The translations under genes and the position numbers were made by a program. A stretch of DNA of 64,000 nt from Leifsonia xyli subsp. xyli str. CTCB07 (lineage in GTDB: Bacteria > Actinomycetota > Actinomycetes > Actinomycetales > Microbacteriaceae), in the NCBI RefSeq assembly GCF_000007665.1, contig NC_006087.1, forward strand, positions 1,798,001 through 1,862,000, in the 5' to 3' direction. Below the pieces are notes generated by a model. The model saw only the letters and a list, made by a program, of their open reading frames with translations, ran no database searches and had not been told where the DNA came from. Below, piece after piece: positions 1-9,011 of this stretch; position 1 is the stretch's first letter; every line of letters starts with the position of its first letter.

Positions 1-345
1 ATAGCAGAGGGTCCCGCGGCGGCTGCGCCCGCCGAGCAGCTGGTAGAGCGGCAGACCGGCGACTTTGGCCTTGATGTCCCAGAGCGCGGTGTCCACGGCG
101 GCGATGGCGGCCATCGTCACCGGTCCGCGCCGCGGTATGAGGTACTGCCAGGTGTCCTCGATGGCATGTGCGTCGCGGCCGATCAGGAGAGGCACGACAT
201 GCTCGCTGAGGTAGGCGGCGACGGCGAGCTCGCGGCCGTTGAGGGTCGCGTCGCCCAGCCCGGTCACGCCGTCGCCGGTCGTGATGCGGAGGGTGACGAA
301 GTTGCGACCGGGGCTTGTGACGAGGACGGCGGCGGTGATTCTCAT
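1..345 (-). CDS. D-mannonate dehydratase (ManD/RspA-like), C-terminus off the window, with a small in-frame deletion
   Basis: Enolase-superfamily dehydratase that would convert D-mannonate to 2-keto-3-deoxygluconate in uronate catabolism. The visible 115 N-terminal residues carry the family's [13 protein letters not shown] opening, the [14 protein letters not shown] segment and [20 protein letters not shown]. The family stretch WQYLYRGAYWRRGPV (from memory) reads here [11 protein letters not shown], so about four residues of an active-site-side loop are gone without loss of frame. The ATG overlaps the stop of the upstream reductase gene (ATGA at 342-345), so it is the last gene seen of a minus-strand operon. 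Because the rest of the operon is damaged and this loop is shortened, the enzyme may be inactive. The gene runs past base 1. Confidence 0.75.
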   Translation of the reverse strand, partial: MRITAAVLVTSPGRNFVTLRITTGDGVTGLGDATLNGRELAVAAYLSEHVVPLLIGRDAHAIEDTWQYLIPRRGPVTMAAIAAVDTALWDIKAKVAGLPLYQLLGGRSRRGTLCY

Positions 346-1636
346 GGGTTCGCTCCCTGCTGCCGGGCGGACAGGCGCTCGGCGAAGGGGTCAATCAGGG
401 TGGACAGGTCGCGATGGTCGCCGGTCAGCCCACCGAGGGCGGCGAGCACGGCGCGGGCGCGGGCGGCCGGGGTCGCAGCGTCCCGCACCGTGGCGATGAG
501 GGATGCCGCGCCGGGGTCGTTCACGCCGGGGTCGGTCAAGTGGCCGGCCCAAGCGGCGAGCACACCGAGCTGGGCGTCGCCGGGCGGCCGTCCGGCGACG
601 AGGCGGGCGCGCAGCGGGTCGAGGAGGCGCGGGCCGAGCTTCCGCGAGCCGCCGGCCGCGATCTGGGCGAGGCGGTGCTCGATGCGGGCGTTGCCGAAGC
701 GGGAGCGGAGGGCGGCCAGGGCGGCGTCCACCGTCTCGGCGTCGAAGGGCAGCTCGCTGCGCTGCTCCGACCAGAGGCCCTCCAGCTCGGCGGCGAGCGC
801 CGGGTCGGCGACGGCCTCGGCCACGGTGGTGTGCCCCGCGGCGAGGCCCCGGTAGGCGGAGTGTCCGGCGTTGAGAAGCCAGAGCTTGCGGCGCTCGTAG
901 GGGGCGATGTCCTCGACGAAGCGCGCTCCCCCGGCTTCCCACGCCGGCCGGCCGGGAAAGCCCCGGCGAGCACCCACTCCGCGAAGGGCTCGGCGACGAC
1001 CGGAGCCGCATCGTCCCAGCCGGTGAGGCGGCGGACCGTGACACGGTCGGCGGCGGTGGCCGCGGACGTGATACGATCCACCATCGAGGAGACGAAGGAG
1101 ACATCGGAACGAAGCCAGGCGGCGAAGTCCGGGTCCGCGCCGGGAGCGAGGAGAGCGAGCACCGCGTCCCGGATCACCGTGCCGTTCTCCGGCAGGTTGT
1201 CGCAGCCGACGACCGCGATACCGCCCGACCGGGTCTCGAACCGGGCGCGCAGCCCGTCGAGCACGCGGGCGGGGACGCCAGAGCCGGGCTCGTACCCGGC
1301 CTCGGTGACGGTCAGGGTGAGGACGCCGATCTCCGGGTCGGCCAGCACACGACGCCAGGCGTCCGCGTCCGCACCGTCGTGGACGCTGCTGAGCGCCTCC
1401 ACGAGTGCCGTCGCGTCGCTGTCCGGGCCGCGCTCGATCAGGGTGTAGACGGCGTCCTGCGCCGCGAGCGCCCGTGCCGCCTCCGGCCGGCGGCCGGTGA
1501 ATGCGGCGATTCCATAGCTGCCGCCGGCCTCGTTCGCCGCTTGCATGTACCAGGCTTGGTGCGCGCGGTGGAACGCGCCGAGGCCCAGGTGCGCCACCCG
1601 GACGGGGTGCCGCACTGAGCGGGGCGGCGGCGTCAT
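342..1636 (-). pseudogene. Frameshifted D-fructuronate/mannonate oxidoreductase (mannitol dehydrogenase family)
   Basis: NAD-dependent long-chain dehydrogenase family that reduces fructuronate to mannonate. The N-terminal half reads from the ATG at 1636 with the cofactor motif HLGLGAFHRAHQAWY, then GCDNLPENG and VSSMVDRITS. At about 950-970, inside a GGCCGGCCGG stretch, the frame breaks: EPFAEWVLAGAFPAG is followed in another frame by GRPAWEAGGARFVEDI and the helical C-terminal domain KLWLLNAGHSAYRG, which runs to the TGA at 342. One base change restores a full-length protein of about 430 residues. It overlaps both neighbours by 4 bp. Family assignment is firm; exact substrate is inferred from the mannonate dehydratase and glucuronate isomerase neighbours. 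Confidence 0.85.
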
Positions 1637-2496
1637 ACCGGCACCGCGAAACCGGCGCGGGCGGCCACAGCGCGGAGGTAGGCGAGGTTGTCACGGGTCC
1701 GCTGTTCGAGGGGCAGCCCGGTCGAGAAGTCCTCGCATGCCACCCAGCCGTCATAGCCGAACTCGCGCAAAGCGCGGAAGTAGCGGTCCACATCCCCGAC
1801 GCCCGCCCACAGCGGCGCCCAGTCGTGACACCAGCGCACGGTGCCGTCCTCCTCCGGTCTCCCGGGCAGCCAGGCGACGTTCTTCACGTGGACGTGCACG
1901 AGATACGGGCCGAGCAGTTGCAGAGCGGAGAGGGTGCGCTCCTGGCCCTCGATGACGAGGTTGCCGAGATCGTGGATGACGCCCACGCTCTCCGGGTCGA
2001 GCCCATCGACCAGCCGGAAGGCGGCCGAAGCGGAGGGCGTGACCGTCTCGTGGTGCAGCTCGATGAGGGCCTTCACGCCGAGAGCGGCGGCGCAGGATGC
2101 CGCCCGCCCGACATCCTTGCGGGTCGCGGCGAAGAGATCGCGGTAGTCCCCGCTGTCGCTCCGGGGCAGCGTGATGCGCACCTGGCGCGCGCCGAGTTCG
2201 GCGGTCGCGGCCAGCGTCCGGTCGACGCTCTCGTGGTCGTCGGCGCGGGCGTAACCGCCGAGGCCGGAGAACTCCAGACCCGACTCACGGGTGATGCGGG
2301 CGATCTCGGGCAGCGCCCGCTCCAGCCCGGTGAGTGGCCAGGTGGCGCGGTTGCCGGCCCAGAAGCCGGGTGCCGCGGCATCCTCCTGGTCGGTCACGCG
2401 CCACTCGACCCCGTCCCAGCCCTGATCGCTCAGAACGGCCACGGCCTGCTCCGGGGTCCACTCGGGAGTGGAGGCGGTGAAGACGGAGAACCTCAT
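1633..2496 (-). CDS. Sugar phosphate isomerase/epimerase family TIM-barrel protein
   Basis: 287 residues, apparently intact. It opens with a beta strand MRFSVFTASTPEW and shows the AP-endonuclease-2-like barrel pattern of the xylose-isomerase-like superfamily: LIELHHETVTPS with a metal-binding glutamate, VGVIHDLGNLV with the metal-binding histidine and aspartate, HVHVKN, and the closing WVACEDFSTG glutamate. Such proteins isomerise or epimerise keto sugars; the exact reaction cannot be read here. Start and stop overlap the flanking genes by 4 bp, so it is in the same transcript as the broken oxidoreductases. It is the only fully open gene of this operon, which may simply not have been hit yet. 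Confidence 0.8.
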   Translation of the reverse strand: MRFSVFTASTPEWTPEQAVAVLSDQGWDGVEWRVTDQEDAAAPGFWAGNRATWPLTGLERALPEIARITRESGLEFSGLGGYARADDHESVDRTLAATAELGARQVRITLPRSDSGDYRDLFAATRKDVGRAASCAAALGVKALIELHHETVTPSASAAFRLVDGLDPESVGVIHDLGNLVIEGQERTLSALQLLGPYLVHVHVKNVAWLPGRPEEDGTVRWCHDWAPLWAGVGDVDRYFRALREFGYDGWVACEDFSTGLPLEQRTRDNLAYLRAVAARAGFAVPV

Positions 2497-3525
2497 GCGC
2501 TCACCCCCGTCGTCACGGCCACCTCGTCCAGGCGGATCGGGCGCCCGAGGCTGGCGGAAAGGTACACGGCGCGGACGACCGCGACCGAGAGGAGGGCATC
2601 GGCGACGGTGACGCCGGGAGCGCGGCGCTCGGCGATGGCGGCCACGATGTCCTCGTACTGCCGCAGATGGCCGGCGACGAACGGCTCCTCGCCACGGTCG
2701 CCGCCGCGCAGCTCCCCCGCCGGGACGAGATCGGCAGCGCGGTTGCCGTCGGCGTCAGCGGTGCCGAAGTACTCGAGCTGATCGTCGTCGATGATCGCCG
2801 AGCCGCGGTCGCCGTGGACCTGCACCCGCACCGACAGGCCCGGATAGGCGGCGGTCGTCGCGTGCAGCACGGCGAGCGCGCCGGAGGCGAAGCGGATGGT
2901 GGCGACCGCGACATCCTCGATCTCCACGCGCTCGTGCGCGAGGAGGGCCGTGCGGGCGTCGATCTCGACCGGACGGCCGAGGAACCAGACCAGCAGATCG
3001 ACCGTGTGGACGCCCTGGTTCATGACCGCGCCGCCCCCGTCGAGCTCCCAGGTGCCGCGCCACTGCCCGGAGTCGTAGTACTCCTGGCTGCGCCACCACG
3101 CGACGGAGGCGACCCAGCCGGTCAGCCGGCCGAACACGCCGGAGTGGGCGGCCTCAGCGACGACGCGGGAGGCCGGGTCGAAGCGGTGCTGGCTGATGAC
3201 GGAGACGACGAGGCCGCCCGGCTCGGCGCGCTGGGAGAGCGCGAGGATCTCCCGCGTGCGTGGCAGCGAGACATCGAACGGCTTCTCGATGACGACATGC
3301 TTGCCCGCGGCGAGCGCCTCCCGCGCGAGCACGACGTGCAGACCGCTCGGGGCGCAGATGACGACGATGTCGATGTCGGCCGCGGCGAGCGCAGAGCCGA
3401 GAGCGTCGAACTCTGCGGGGCGGGCCGCGCCCTCGGCGACGAGCTGGTCGGCGAGGGCGGCCGCAGCGGCGGGCGCAGCGTCCACCAGTGCCGTCAGGGC
3501 GAGGCCGGGATGCCGCAGGATGCGC
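2493..3525 (-). pseudogene. Gfo/Idh/MocA family oxidoreductase lacking its N-terminus
   Basis: NAD(P)-dependent sugar oxidoreductase family. The core is good: DIVVICAPSGLHVVLAREAL, the signature EKPFDVSLPRTREI, then GGGAVMNQGVHTVDLLVWF in the C-terminal domain, ending ATTGVSA before a TGA that overlaps the next gene. The reading frame stays open upstream, but homology stops at about RHPGLALTALVDA (near 3500-3525). The first 20-25 residues, which should contain the GxGxxG cofactor loop and the start codon, are missing. Beyond this point the DNA already belongs to the divergent LacI-type gene, whose own 5' end is also missing. One deletion of the shared divergent promoter region explains both. 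Not expected to be translated properly. Confidence 0.85.
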
Positions 3526-5247
3526 GGGCGCTCTCGAACCCGGGCCGCGTGAACGCGGCGACCCGGGAGCGCATCGAGCGGGTGGCCCACGAACTCAGCT
3601 ACACCCCGAACTCCCCGGCGCGCGCCCTCACCAGCGGACGCACCCGGGCCGTCGCGGTGCTCGTCTCGGACGTGACGAACCCCTTCTACTTCGGCGTCAT
3701 CCGGGGCACGCAGCAGCAGCTGAAGGCCGCCGGGTACACGCAGCTGCTGGTCGACACCGAGGAGTCGGACGAACTGGAGGACGGGACGCTGCAGGGGCTG
3801 CGCCGCTCCTTCGACGGCGCGATCCTGGCCGCCTCCCGCCTCACCGACCGCCGGCTGACCGCGCTGGCCGCCGAGATCCCCGTCGTCGCCGTCAACCGGC
3901 AGACTCGCGGCGTCGCCAATGTGTTCATCGACACCCCGAACGGCGTCGAGCAGGCGGTCGGCCACCTCGCCGACGACGAGCCCTTCCCCGACCCGGCCGC
4001 CCTGCTCATCACCCCCGACCACTACGTGACCCGGACGCTGCACTCCCTGGGCGTCCCGCTCAGGGCTCTCGGCCTGGCGAAGAACGGCGTCCCCTCCCCC
4101 GCCTCCGGCCGCGCCATCTGGCGGACGCTCTGCGAGAATTGGGAGGCGTTCCTAGGGACACCGGTCCGGTTCTGGTTCGAGTCGGAGTTCAGCGAGGTGT
4201 TCGGCCTCACAGAGCACCCCTCCGCCGCGAACGCGGACGCGCTCTACGACCAGCTCGCCGAGATGATCTCCTCACCCGCGTTCCGCCCGCGCGCCCTGTT
4301 CGACCGGTTCCGCATCGCCGTGCTCGCCACCACCGACGACCCGGCCGACGACCTCGAAGCGCACGCCCGGCTCGCCGCCGATCCGGGCTTCACCGGCCGC
4401 GTGGTGCCCACCTTCCGGGCCGACCGCTACATGCACCCCGACGAGCCCGGCAGGGCCGGCCGGCTCGACCGGCTCGCCGCCGCGTCCGGCACGGACACGG
4501 GCAGCTACGCGGGCCTGCTCGCCGCGCTCCGCGCCCGCCGCGCTGCCTTCGCCGCCGCGGGCGGCACGGCGACCGACACCGGCGTGATCGACGCGGGCAG
4601 CGAGCCGCTGACCAAGACAGCCGCGGAGCGCATCCACCGCTCGGCCCTCGCCGGCGCGCTCGACCCCGCGGACGCGGTCGCGTACCGCCGCAACCTCCTC
4701 TACCGGCTCGCGGAGATGTCGGCCGAGGACGGCCTCGTGATGCAGCTGCACCCCGGGGTCCACCGAAACCACCACCGGCCCACCTTCGACCAGTACGGCC
4801 CGGACACCGGCCACGATCTGCACGCGGTCACCGCCTTCACCGAGCCGCTGACCCCGATCCTCCGGGACTTCGGCACGAACCCGACCTTCCGGCTCGTGCT
4901 GTTCACGGTGGACGAGACCGCCTTCTCCCGCGAGATCGCGCCGCTGGCCGGCTTCTATCCGTCGGTGTACGCCGGCGCGCCCTGGTGGTTCCTCGACACG
5001 CCCGCCGCCATCCTGCGCTACCGCCGCGCCATCACCGACAGCGCGGGCGTCGCCAAGACCAGCGGGTTCATCGACGACACCCGCGCGTTCTGCAGCATCC
5101 CGACCCGTCACGACATGTCGCGGCGGGTGGATGCGGCCTTCCTCGCTTCCCTGGTTGTGAGTCACCAGCTGGGGGGAGGAGGATGCTTTTGGGGTTGTTG
5201 GGCGGTTGGTGGGTGAGGTTCCGCGGGCGACGTTCCGGTTGGGGTGA
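3510..5247 (+). pseudogene. In-frame chimera: truncated LacI-type regulator fused to glucuronate isomerase (UxaC), with a 3' frameshift
   Basis: From about 3520 the frame encodes a LacI-family repressor: ALSNPGRVNAATRERI, then YTPNSPARALTSGRTRAVAV and VSDVTNPFYFGVIRG. The first helices of the helix-turn-helix are missing, and the ATG at 3510 is only the nearest start. At about 3966-3980 the repressor breaks off at QAVGHLA and continues in the same frame with DDEPFPDPAALLITPDHY, a segment some 50 residues into uronate isomerase (UxaC). The isomerase then runs through LVMQLHPGVHRNHHRP, FYPSVYAGAPWWFLDTP and TRHDMSRRVDAAFL. A shift in the G-run at 5169-5177 truncates the product at 5216; the true C-terminus, EVPRATFRLG, is in another frame up to the TGA at 5245-5247. 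The open frame upstream of 3510 is antisense to the neighbour and not part of this gene. Confidence 0.88.
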
Positions 5248-5285
5248 GGCGAACGGGTACTCCAGGCTTCTGTATCCTGTGTTTC

Positions 5286-5732
5286 ATGTTCCGGGTGTCT
5301 GTTGGTGAGGATGTTCGGGAGCTTGTCTTCGATCCGCGGGTGGCGGATGAGGTGTATCAGGTTCTGCGGTCGGCGGCGGCGGTCGAGGTTGGGGAGCGTA
5401 CGCGTCAGTCGGTGGGGCGTGTGGCGGGGGTGGGGCGGCCGGTGTCCGGGGTGGTGGGGGTGCTCACCGATCCGTGTCCGGGGCCGGGTGTTCCGGCGCC
5501 GGTGTGCACGGCTCCGGCTGTGCTTGTGGGGCGGAGGGAGTTGCCGCGGCCGGGGGTGGCGCAGGGCCGGGGGCCGCATCATCACCGGCGCCCAATCGTT
5601 CTCCTCCGACGGCGACCTCAAACCCGTCCGCGGCCACAACCCCTCGGCGAGGACATTCCCCCGCTCGCTCCGCCGCCGTCCGCACCACTGGCCCCCGGGA
5701 AACCCGGCACACCCACCCATCCAATCGCATGA
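5286..5732 (+). other. Unrecognised open frame, probably a remnant
   Basis: An ATG at 5286 opens a frame beginning MFRVSVGEDVRELVFDPRVA, which looks like real protein for about 75 residues (helix with Asp/Glu/Arg) and then dissolves into Arg/Pro-rich sequence. Its TGA at 5730-5732 overlaps the ATG of the lipoprotein gene (ATGA), which suggests that the 3' end of a real gene once lay here. Another frame at about 5580-5640 reads IITGAQSFSSDGDLKPVRGH, also protein-like. Base composition shifts from G/T-rich to C-rich at about 5570, hinting at a join. I do not recognise a family. It could be two fused remnants or noise. Confidence 0.3.
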
Positions 5733-6359
5733 ACCACCCCACCCACCGACCACACCGCCCCACCGTCCTGGTGGGTGCGCTGCTGTCCGTACTGTTCCTC
5801 GGAGGCTGTATGTCCGTCCCTGTCCTCTCCGAACCCCCACCCCAGCGGGGACCCCAGAAAACCCTCACCGAACTCCGAGAACAAGCCCTCGACCTCGTCA
5901 ACACCACCCGCGATGCCACCGGCCTTGCGGACGGTTGGTACCTCGGCTCAAAAGCCGATGGCGGAGGCACACTCTGGACGCCGGACATCATCACCCAATA
6001 TCCCCCGAGCTCTGCGGCATGGGCCGCCGCACCCCCGCCCCCTCCGCCTGCAAATGAACATCAGCCACGACCCCGGTGTGGACCCCAAAGTCCTCGCCGA
6101 CCGGGTCACCCCCGTCTGGCAGGAACACGGATTCACCGTCAGCACCGTTACCCCCTACCAAACATTCCGTGACGGAACCCGCACCACCAGCATCCGCGGC
6201 GACCGCGGCGACGGCGCAATGGTCGGGCTCTTCGCCAGCGACGGAATCGTCAGCATCGACATCCACACCACGTGCTCCACCCACGACACCGTCCTCGACG
6301 AAGACCGCCGCACCGCCGAAGCCACCATCCCCACACTCCCGCCAACCCCCACACCCTGA
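5729..6359 (+). pseudogene. Frameshifted small lipoprotein
   Basis: The ATG at 5729 starts MNHPTHRPHRPTVLVGALLS followed by a lipobox VLFLGGC (Cys at about residue 27), so a type II signal peptide is clear. The mature part ELREQALDLVNTTRDATGL, then GGGTLWTPDI, breaks between 5985 and 6055. The homologous continuation NISHDPGVDPKVLADRVTPV and TTSIRGDRGDGAMVGLFASD is in the +1 frame and ends at the TGA at 6357-6359. Function unknown; such secreted lipoproteins are common in Microbacteriaceae. Codons are strongly C-ending (ACC, CCC, AAC), more extreme than in the adjacent gnd, which may mean foreign origin. Confidence 0.6.
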
Positions 6360-6437
6360 CCCCCGTCACACAGCGGCCCCCGCTCCCGCCCGCAGGCTAC
6401 GCTGGAGCAAAGACGCTCAACGCATAAGGAGTCCTCC

Positions 6438-7898
6438 GTGCCCGAAAACGATGCCCAGGCCAACATCGGAGTCGTCGGCCTGGCGGTGATGGGGTCCAAC
6501 CTCGCCCGCAACCTCGCCTCGCGCGAGGGCAACACGGTCGCCGTCTACAACCGCACCTTCGCGCGCACCGAGGACCTCGTGGGGGCGCATCCCGAAGCCG
6601 GTTTCGTCGCTTCGGAGTCGATCGACGACTTCGTTGCGTCGCTGGCGACGCCGCGCACCGCGATCATCATGGTGCAGGCGGGCAAGGGGACGGACGCCGT
6701 GATCGACCAGCTGGTCGAGCGGTTCGAGCCGGGGGACATCATCGTGGACGGCGGCAACGCCAACTTCCTCGACACGATCGAGCGGGAGAAGCGGGTCTCG
6801 GCCACGGGCGTCCACTTCGTCGGCGCCGGGATCTCGGGCGGCGAGGAGGGCGCGCTCAAGGGGCCGTCGATCATGCCGGGCGGCACGGCCGAGTCATACA
6901 AGACGCTCGGGCCCATCCTGGCCTCCATCGCCGCCATCGCCGAAGGCGAGCCGTGCGTGACCCACATCGGCACGGACGGCGCCGGGCACTTCGTCAAGAT
7001 GATCCACAACGGCATCGAGTACGCCGACATGCAGCTGATCGCCGAAGCCTACGACCTGCTCCGCATGGTCGGCGGCCTTGAGCCGGCCGCCATCGCCGAC
7101 GTCTTCGCGGAGTGGAACACCGGCTCCCTGGAGTCGTACCTCATCGAGATCACGGCGAAGGTCCTGCGCCAGGTGGATGCGGAGACCGGCAAGCCGTTCG
7201 TGGACATCGTGCTCGACCAGGCCGGGTCCAAGGGCACCGGTGTCTGGACGGTCCAGAACGCCCTCGACCTCGGCATCCCGGTCGGCGGCATCGCCGAGGC
7301 CGTCTTCGCCCGCGCCGTCTCCTCGAAGCCCGCTCAGCGCACGGCCGTGCAGCGCGTCATCACCTCGCGCCCCGAAGCGCAGAGACCGGAAGACCTGGCC
7401 GCCTTCGCCGACGACGTCTCGAAGGCGCTCTACGCCTCCAAGATCGTCGCCTACGCCCAGGGCTTCGACGCCATCGTCGCCGGTGCCGAGAAGTACGGCT
7501 GGAAACTCGACAAAGACAAGATCGCCAAGATCTGGCGCGGCGGCTGCATCATTCGCGCCCAGTTCCTGGGCCGCATCGCCGACGCCTACGAAGAGAACGC
7601 CGACATCGCGACCCTGCTCGAAGCCCCCTACTTCGCCGACGCCCTCCGCGAGGGCGAGGCCGCCTGGCGCCGGATCGTCGCGACCGCCGCTCTATCGGGT
7701 GTGCCGGTCCCGGGCTTCGGCGCGGCGCTGTCGTACTACGACTCGCTCGCCTCCGGACGCCTCCCCGCCGCGCTCGTGCAGGGTCAGCGCGACTTCTTCG
7801 GCGCCCACACCTACAAGCGCGTCGACAAGGACGGCACCTTCCACACGCTGTGGTCGGGCGACCGCACCGAGATCGAGACGGAAGGGTCGTCGCACTAG
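6438..7898 (+). CDS. gnd: 6-phosphogluconate dehydrogenase, decarboxylating
   Basis: 486 residues, the usual length. It oxidises and decarboxylates 6-phosphogluconate to ribulose 5-phosphate with NADP, in the pentose phosphate pathway. Visible motifs: the Rossmann loop GVVGLAVMGSNLARNLA at the N-terminus, the substrate-binding IMPGG region after ISGGEEGALKGPS, the catalytic KMIHNGIEYADMQ (Lys/His/Asn), and the C-terminal substrate arginines and histidine near RDFFGAHTYKRVD. The GTG at 6438 is preceded by AAGGAG at a good distance. It stands alone as a monocistronic gene and looks fully functional. Stop codon is TAG. Confidence 0.97.
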   Translation: MPENDAQANIGVVGLAVMGSNLARNLASREGNTVAVYNRTFARTEDLVGAHPEAGFVASESIDDFVASLATPRTAIIMVQAGKGTDAVIDQLVERFEPGDIIVDGGNANFLDTIEREKRVSATGVHFVGAGISGGEEGALKGPSIMPGGTAESYKTLGPILASIAAIAEGEPCVTHIGTDGAGHFVKMIHNGIEYADMQLIAEAYDLLRMVGGLEPAAIADVFAEWNTGSLESYLIEITAKVLRQVDAETGKPFVDIVLDQAGSKGTGVWTVQNALDLGIPVGGIAEAVFARAVSSKPAQRTAVQRVITSRPEAQRPEDLAAFADDVSKALYASKIVAYAQGFDAIVAGAEKYGWKLDKDKIAKIWRGGCIIRAQFLGRIADAYEENADIATLLEAPYFADALREGEAAWRRIVATAALSGVPVPGFGAALSYYDSLASGRLPAALVQGQRDFFGAHTYKRVDKDGTFHTLWSGDRTEIETEGSSH

Positions 7899-8003
7899 CG
7901 AGACCGTCCCTGCGCTCAAGGCCCCGGCACGTGAACTGACCTGAACTGACCCCTGGGTCCTTCTCGCTTGCAATCGGCCCCCACCCGGCTCAGACTCGGA
8001 AGC

Positions 8004-8351
8004 GTGACGTTCGAGGAGCACCCGGAGCTGGTGGAGTACGAACCGTCCGATCGGCCGCTCCGCGGACGCCGGGCGACCATCGCCGCGCGCGCGTTCGTGT
8101 GCGTGGCGGTGACGGCACTCCTGCTGCCGAGCGTGCTGGTGACGATCAGCGTCCAGACGGAGACAGCCACGAACACCTGCGCGGTGTACACCGAGCGCTA
8201 CGCACCGGATGCGGCCGGATCGTCCGCACGGTTCGAGCTGTTCGCCCCGGTGGGACCGGGATGGCAGTGCTACGCGCTGAACACCGAGGGGGACGCGAGG
8301 TTCGTCGCGCCGCTGGGACTCATCCCCTCGACGCCGCACTCGCTGGGCTGA
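8004..8351 (+). CDS. Small membrane-anchored or secreted hypothetical protein
   Basis: 115 residues from the GTG at 8004; an in-frame TTG at 7968 would add 12 residues but has no better ribosome site. A hydrophilic acidic/basic N-terminus is followed by one hydrophobic segment (RAFVCVAVTALLLPSVLVTI, residues about 38-57) and a short extracytoplasmic domain with two cysteines (NTCAVYTERYAPD and WQCYALNTEG) that may form a disulfide. No family recognised. Reading frame, codon use and membrane topology look genuine. Confidence 0.6.
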   Translation: MTFEEHPELVEYEPSDRPLRGRRATIAARAFVCVAVTALLLPSVLVTISVQTETATNTCAVYTERYAPDAAGSSARFELFAPVGPGWQCYALNTEGDARFVAPLGLIPSTPHSLG

Positions 8352-8369
8352 CGCGGAGCAGCGGAGGCG

Positions 8370-9011
8370 TCACCGGACCGCGCGCGCCAGTCGCGGCGCC
8401 TCCGGCGTGCCCGAGGGCAGGGACGTGAACCCGAGCCGCGCGTAGAACGCCGCCGCGTTCCGGTTACCGGCGCCGTAGTTCAGATGCACGCCCGGAACCC
8501 CGCGGTCGCCGAGTGCGCCGAACAGCGCCGCCATCAGCTGCCGGCCCGCGCCGCGGCCACGAGCCAACGGGAGCAAATCGATGTGCAGGTGGGCGGGGAA
8601 GCGCCGCCGTTCGTCCACCGGCGGAAGCGCGGCGTGCGGATGTTGGGCCGCCTCCCGTATCCGGGTCTCGTCGGGATGCTCGCGCGCAGACGGAAAGTAC
8701 CGCCGGCGACGCAAGGGCCACCACTCATCGCGGAACCAGTCGGCGTACACCCTCGAATCGGCGGTCGCCAGCACATACCCGACGATGCGCTCTCCTTCGG
8801 TCTCCTCGTCGCGGAGGACGAAGGCGAGTGCCGGATCGTGGACGAGATACGGCATCGCGAACACCTCGGGCACGAGAGCAGGCTCGAGGTACAGCCCCGA
8901 CACCGATTCTCCGGCCAATGCCGTGCGGATGCAGATCTCGGCGATCGCAGCGGCCTCGGCGGCCTCCTCCGGCTGGTAGGGGGCGACACGGAGGCCATTC
9001 ACGACTGTCAC
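8370..9011 (-). CDS. GNAT family N-acetyltransferase
   Basis: 213 residues. The GNAT fold shows in ALAFVLRDEETEGERIVGYV (strands 2-4) and the acetyl-CoA loop LPLARGRGAGRQLMAAL, followed by VHLNYGAGNRNAAAFYARLGF, the classic strand 5-helix 4 region. The resemblance, from memory, is to acetyltransferases related to the C-terminal domain of O-GlcNAcase-like proteins. The substrate is not readable. The GTG start overlaps the stop of the upstream sugar-binding lipoprotein (GTGA), so the two are co-transcribed and the substrate may be a sugar or amino sugar, which is inference. Confidence 0.85.
   Translation of the reverse strand: MTVVNGLRVAPYQPEEAAEAAAIAEICIRTALAGESVSGLYLEPALVPEVFAMPYLVHDPALAFVLRDEETEGERIVGYVLATADSRVYADWFRDEWWPLRRRRYFPSAREHPDETRIREAAQHPHAALPPVDERRRFPAHLHIDLLPLARGRGAGRQLMAALFGALGDRGVPGVHLNYGAGNRNAAAFYARLGFTSLPSGTPEAPRLARAVR

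Noticed and set aside
2667..3500. Upstream extension of the LacI-UxaC frame
   Set aside because: It is the antisense of the Gfo/Idh gene, open only because of GC bias; no LacI homology there.
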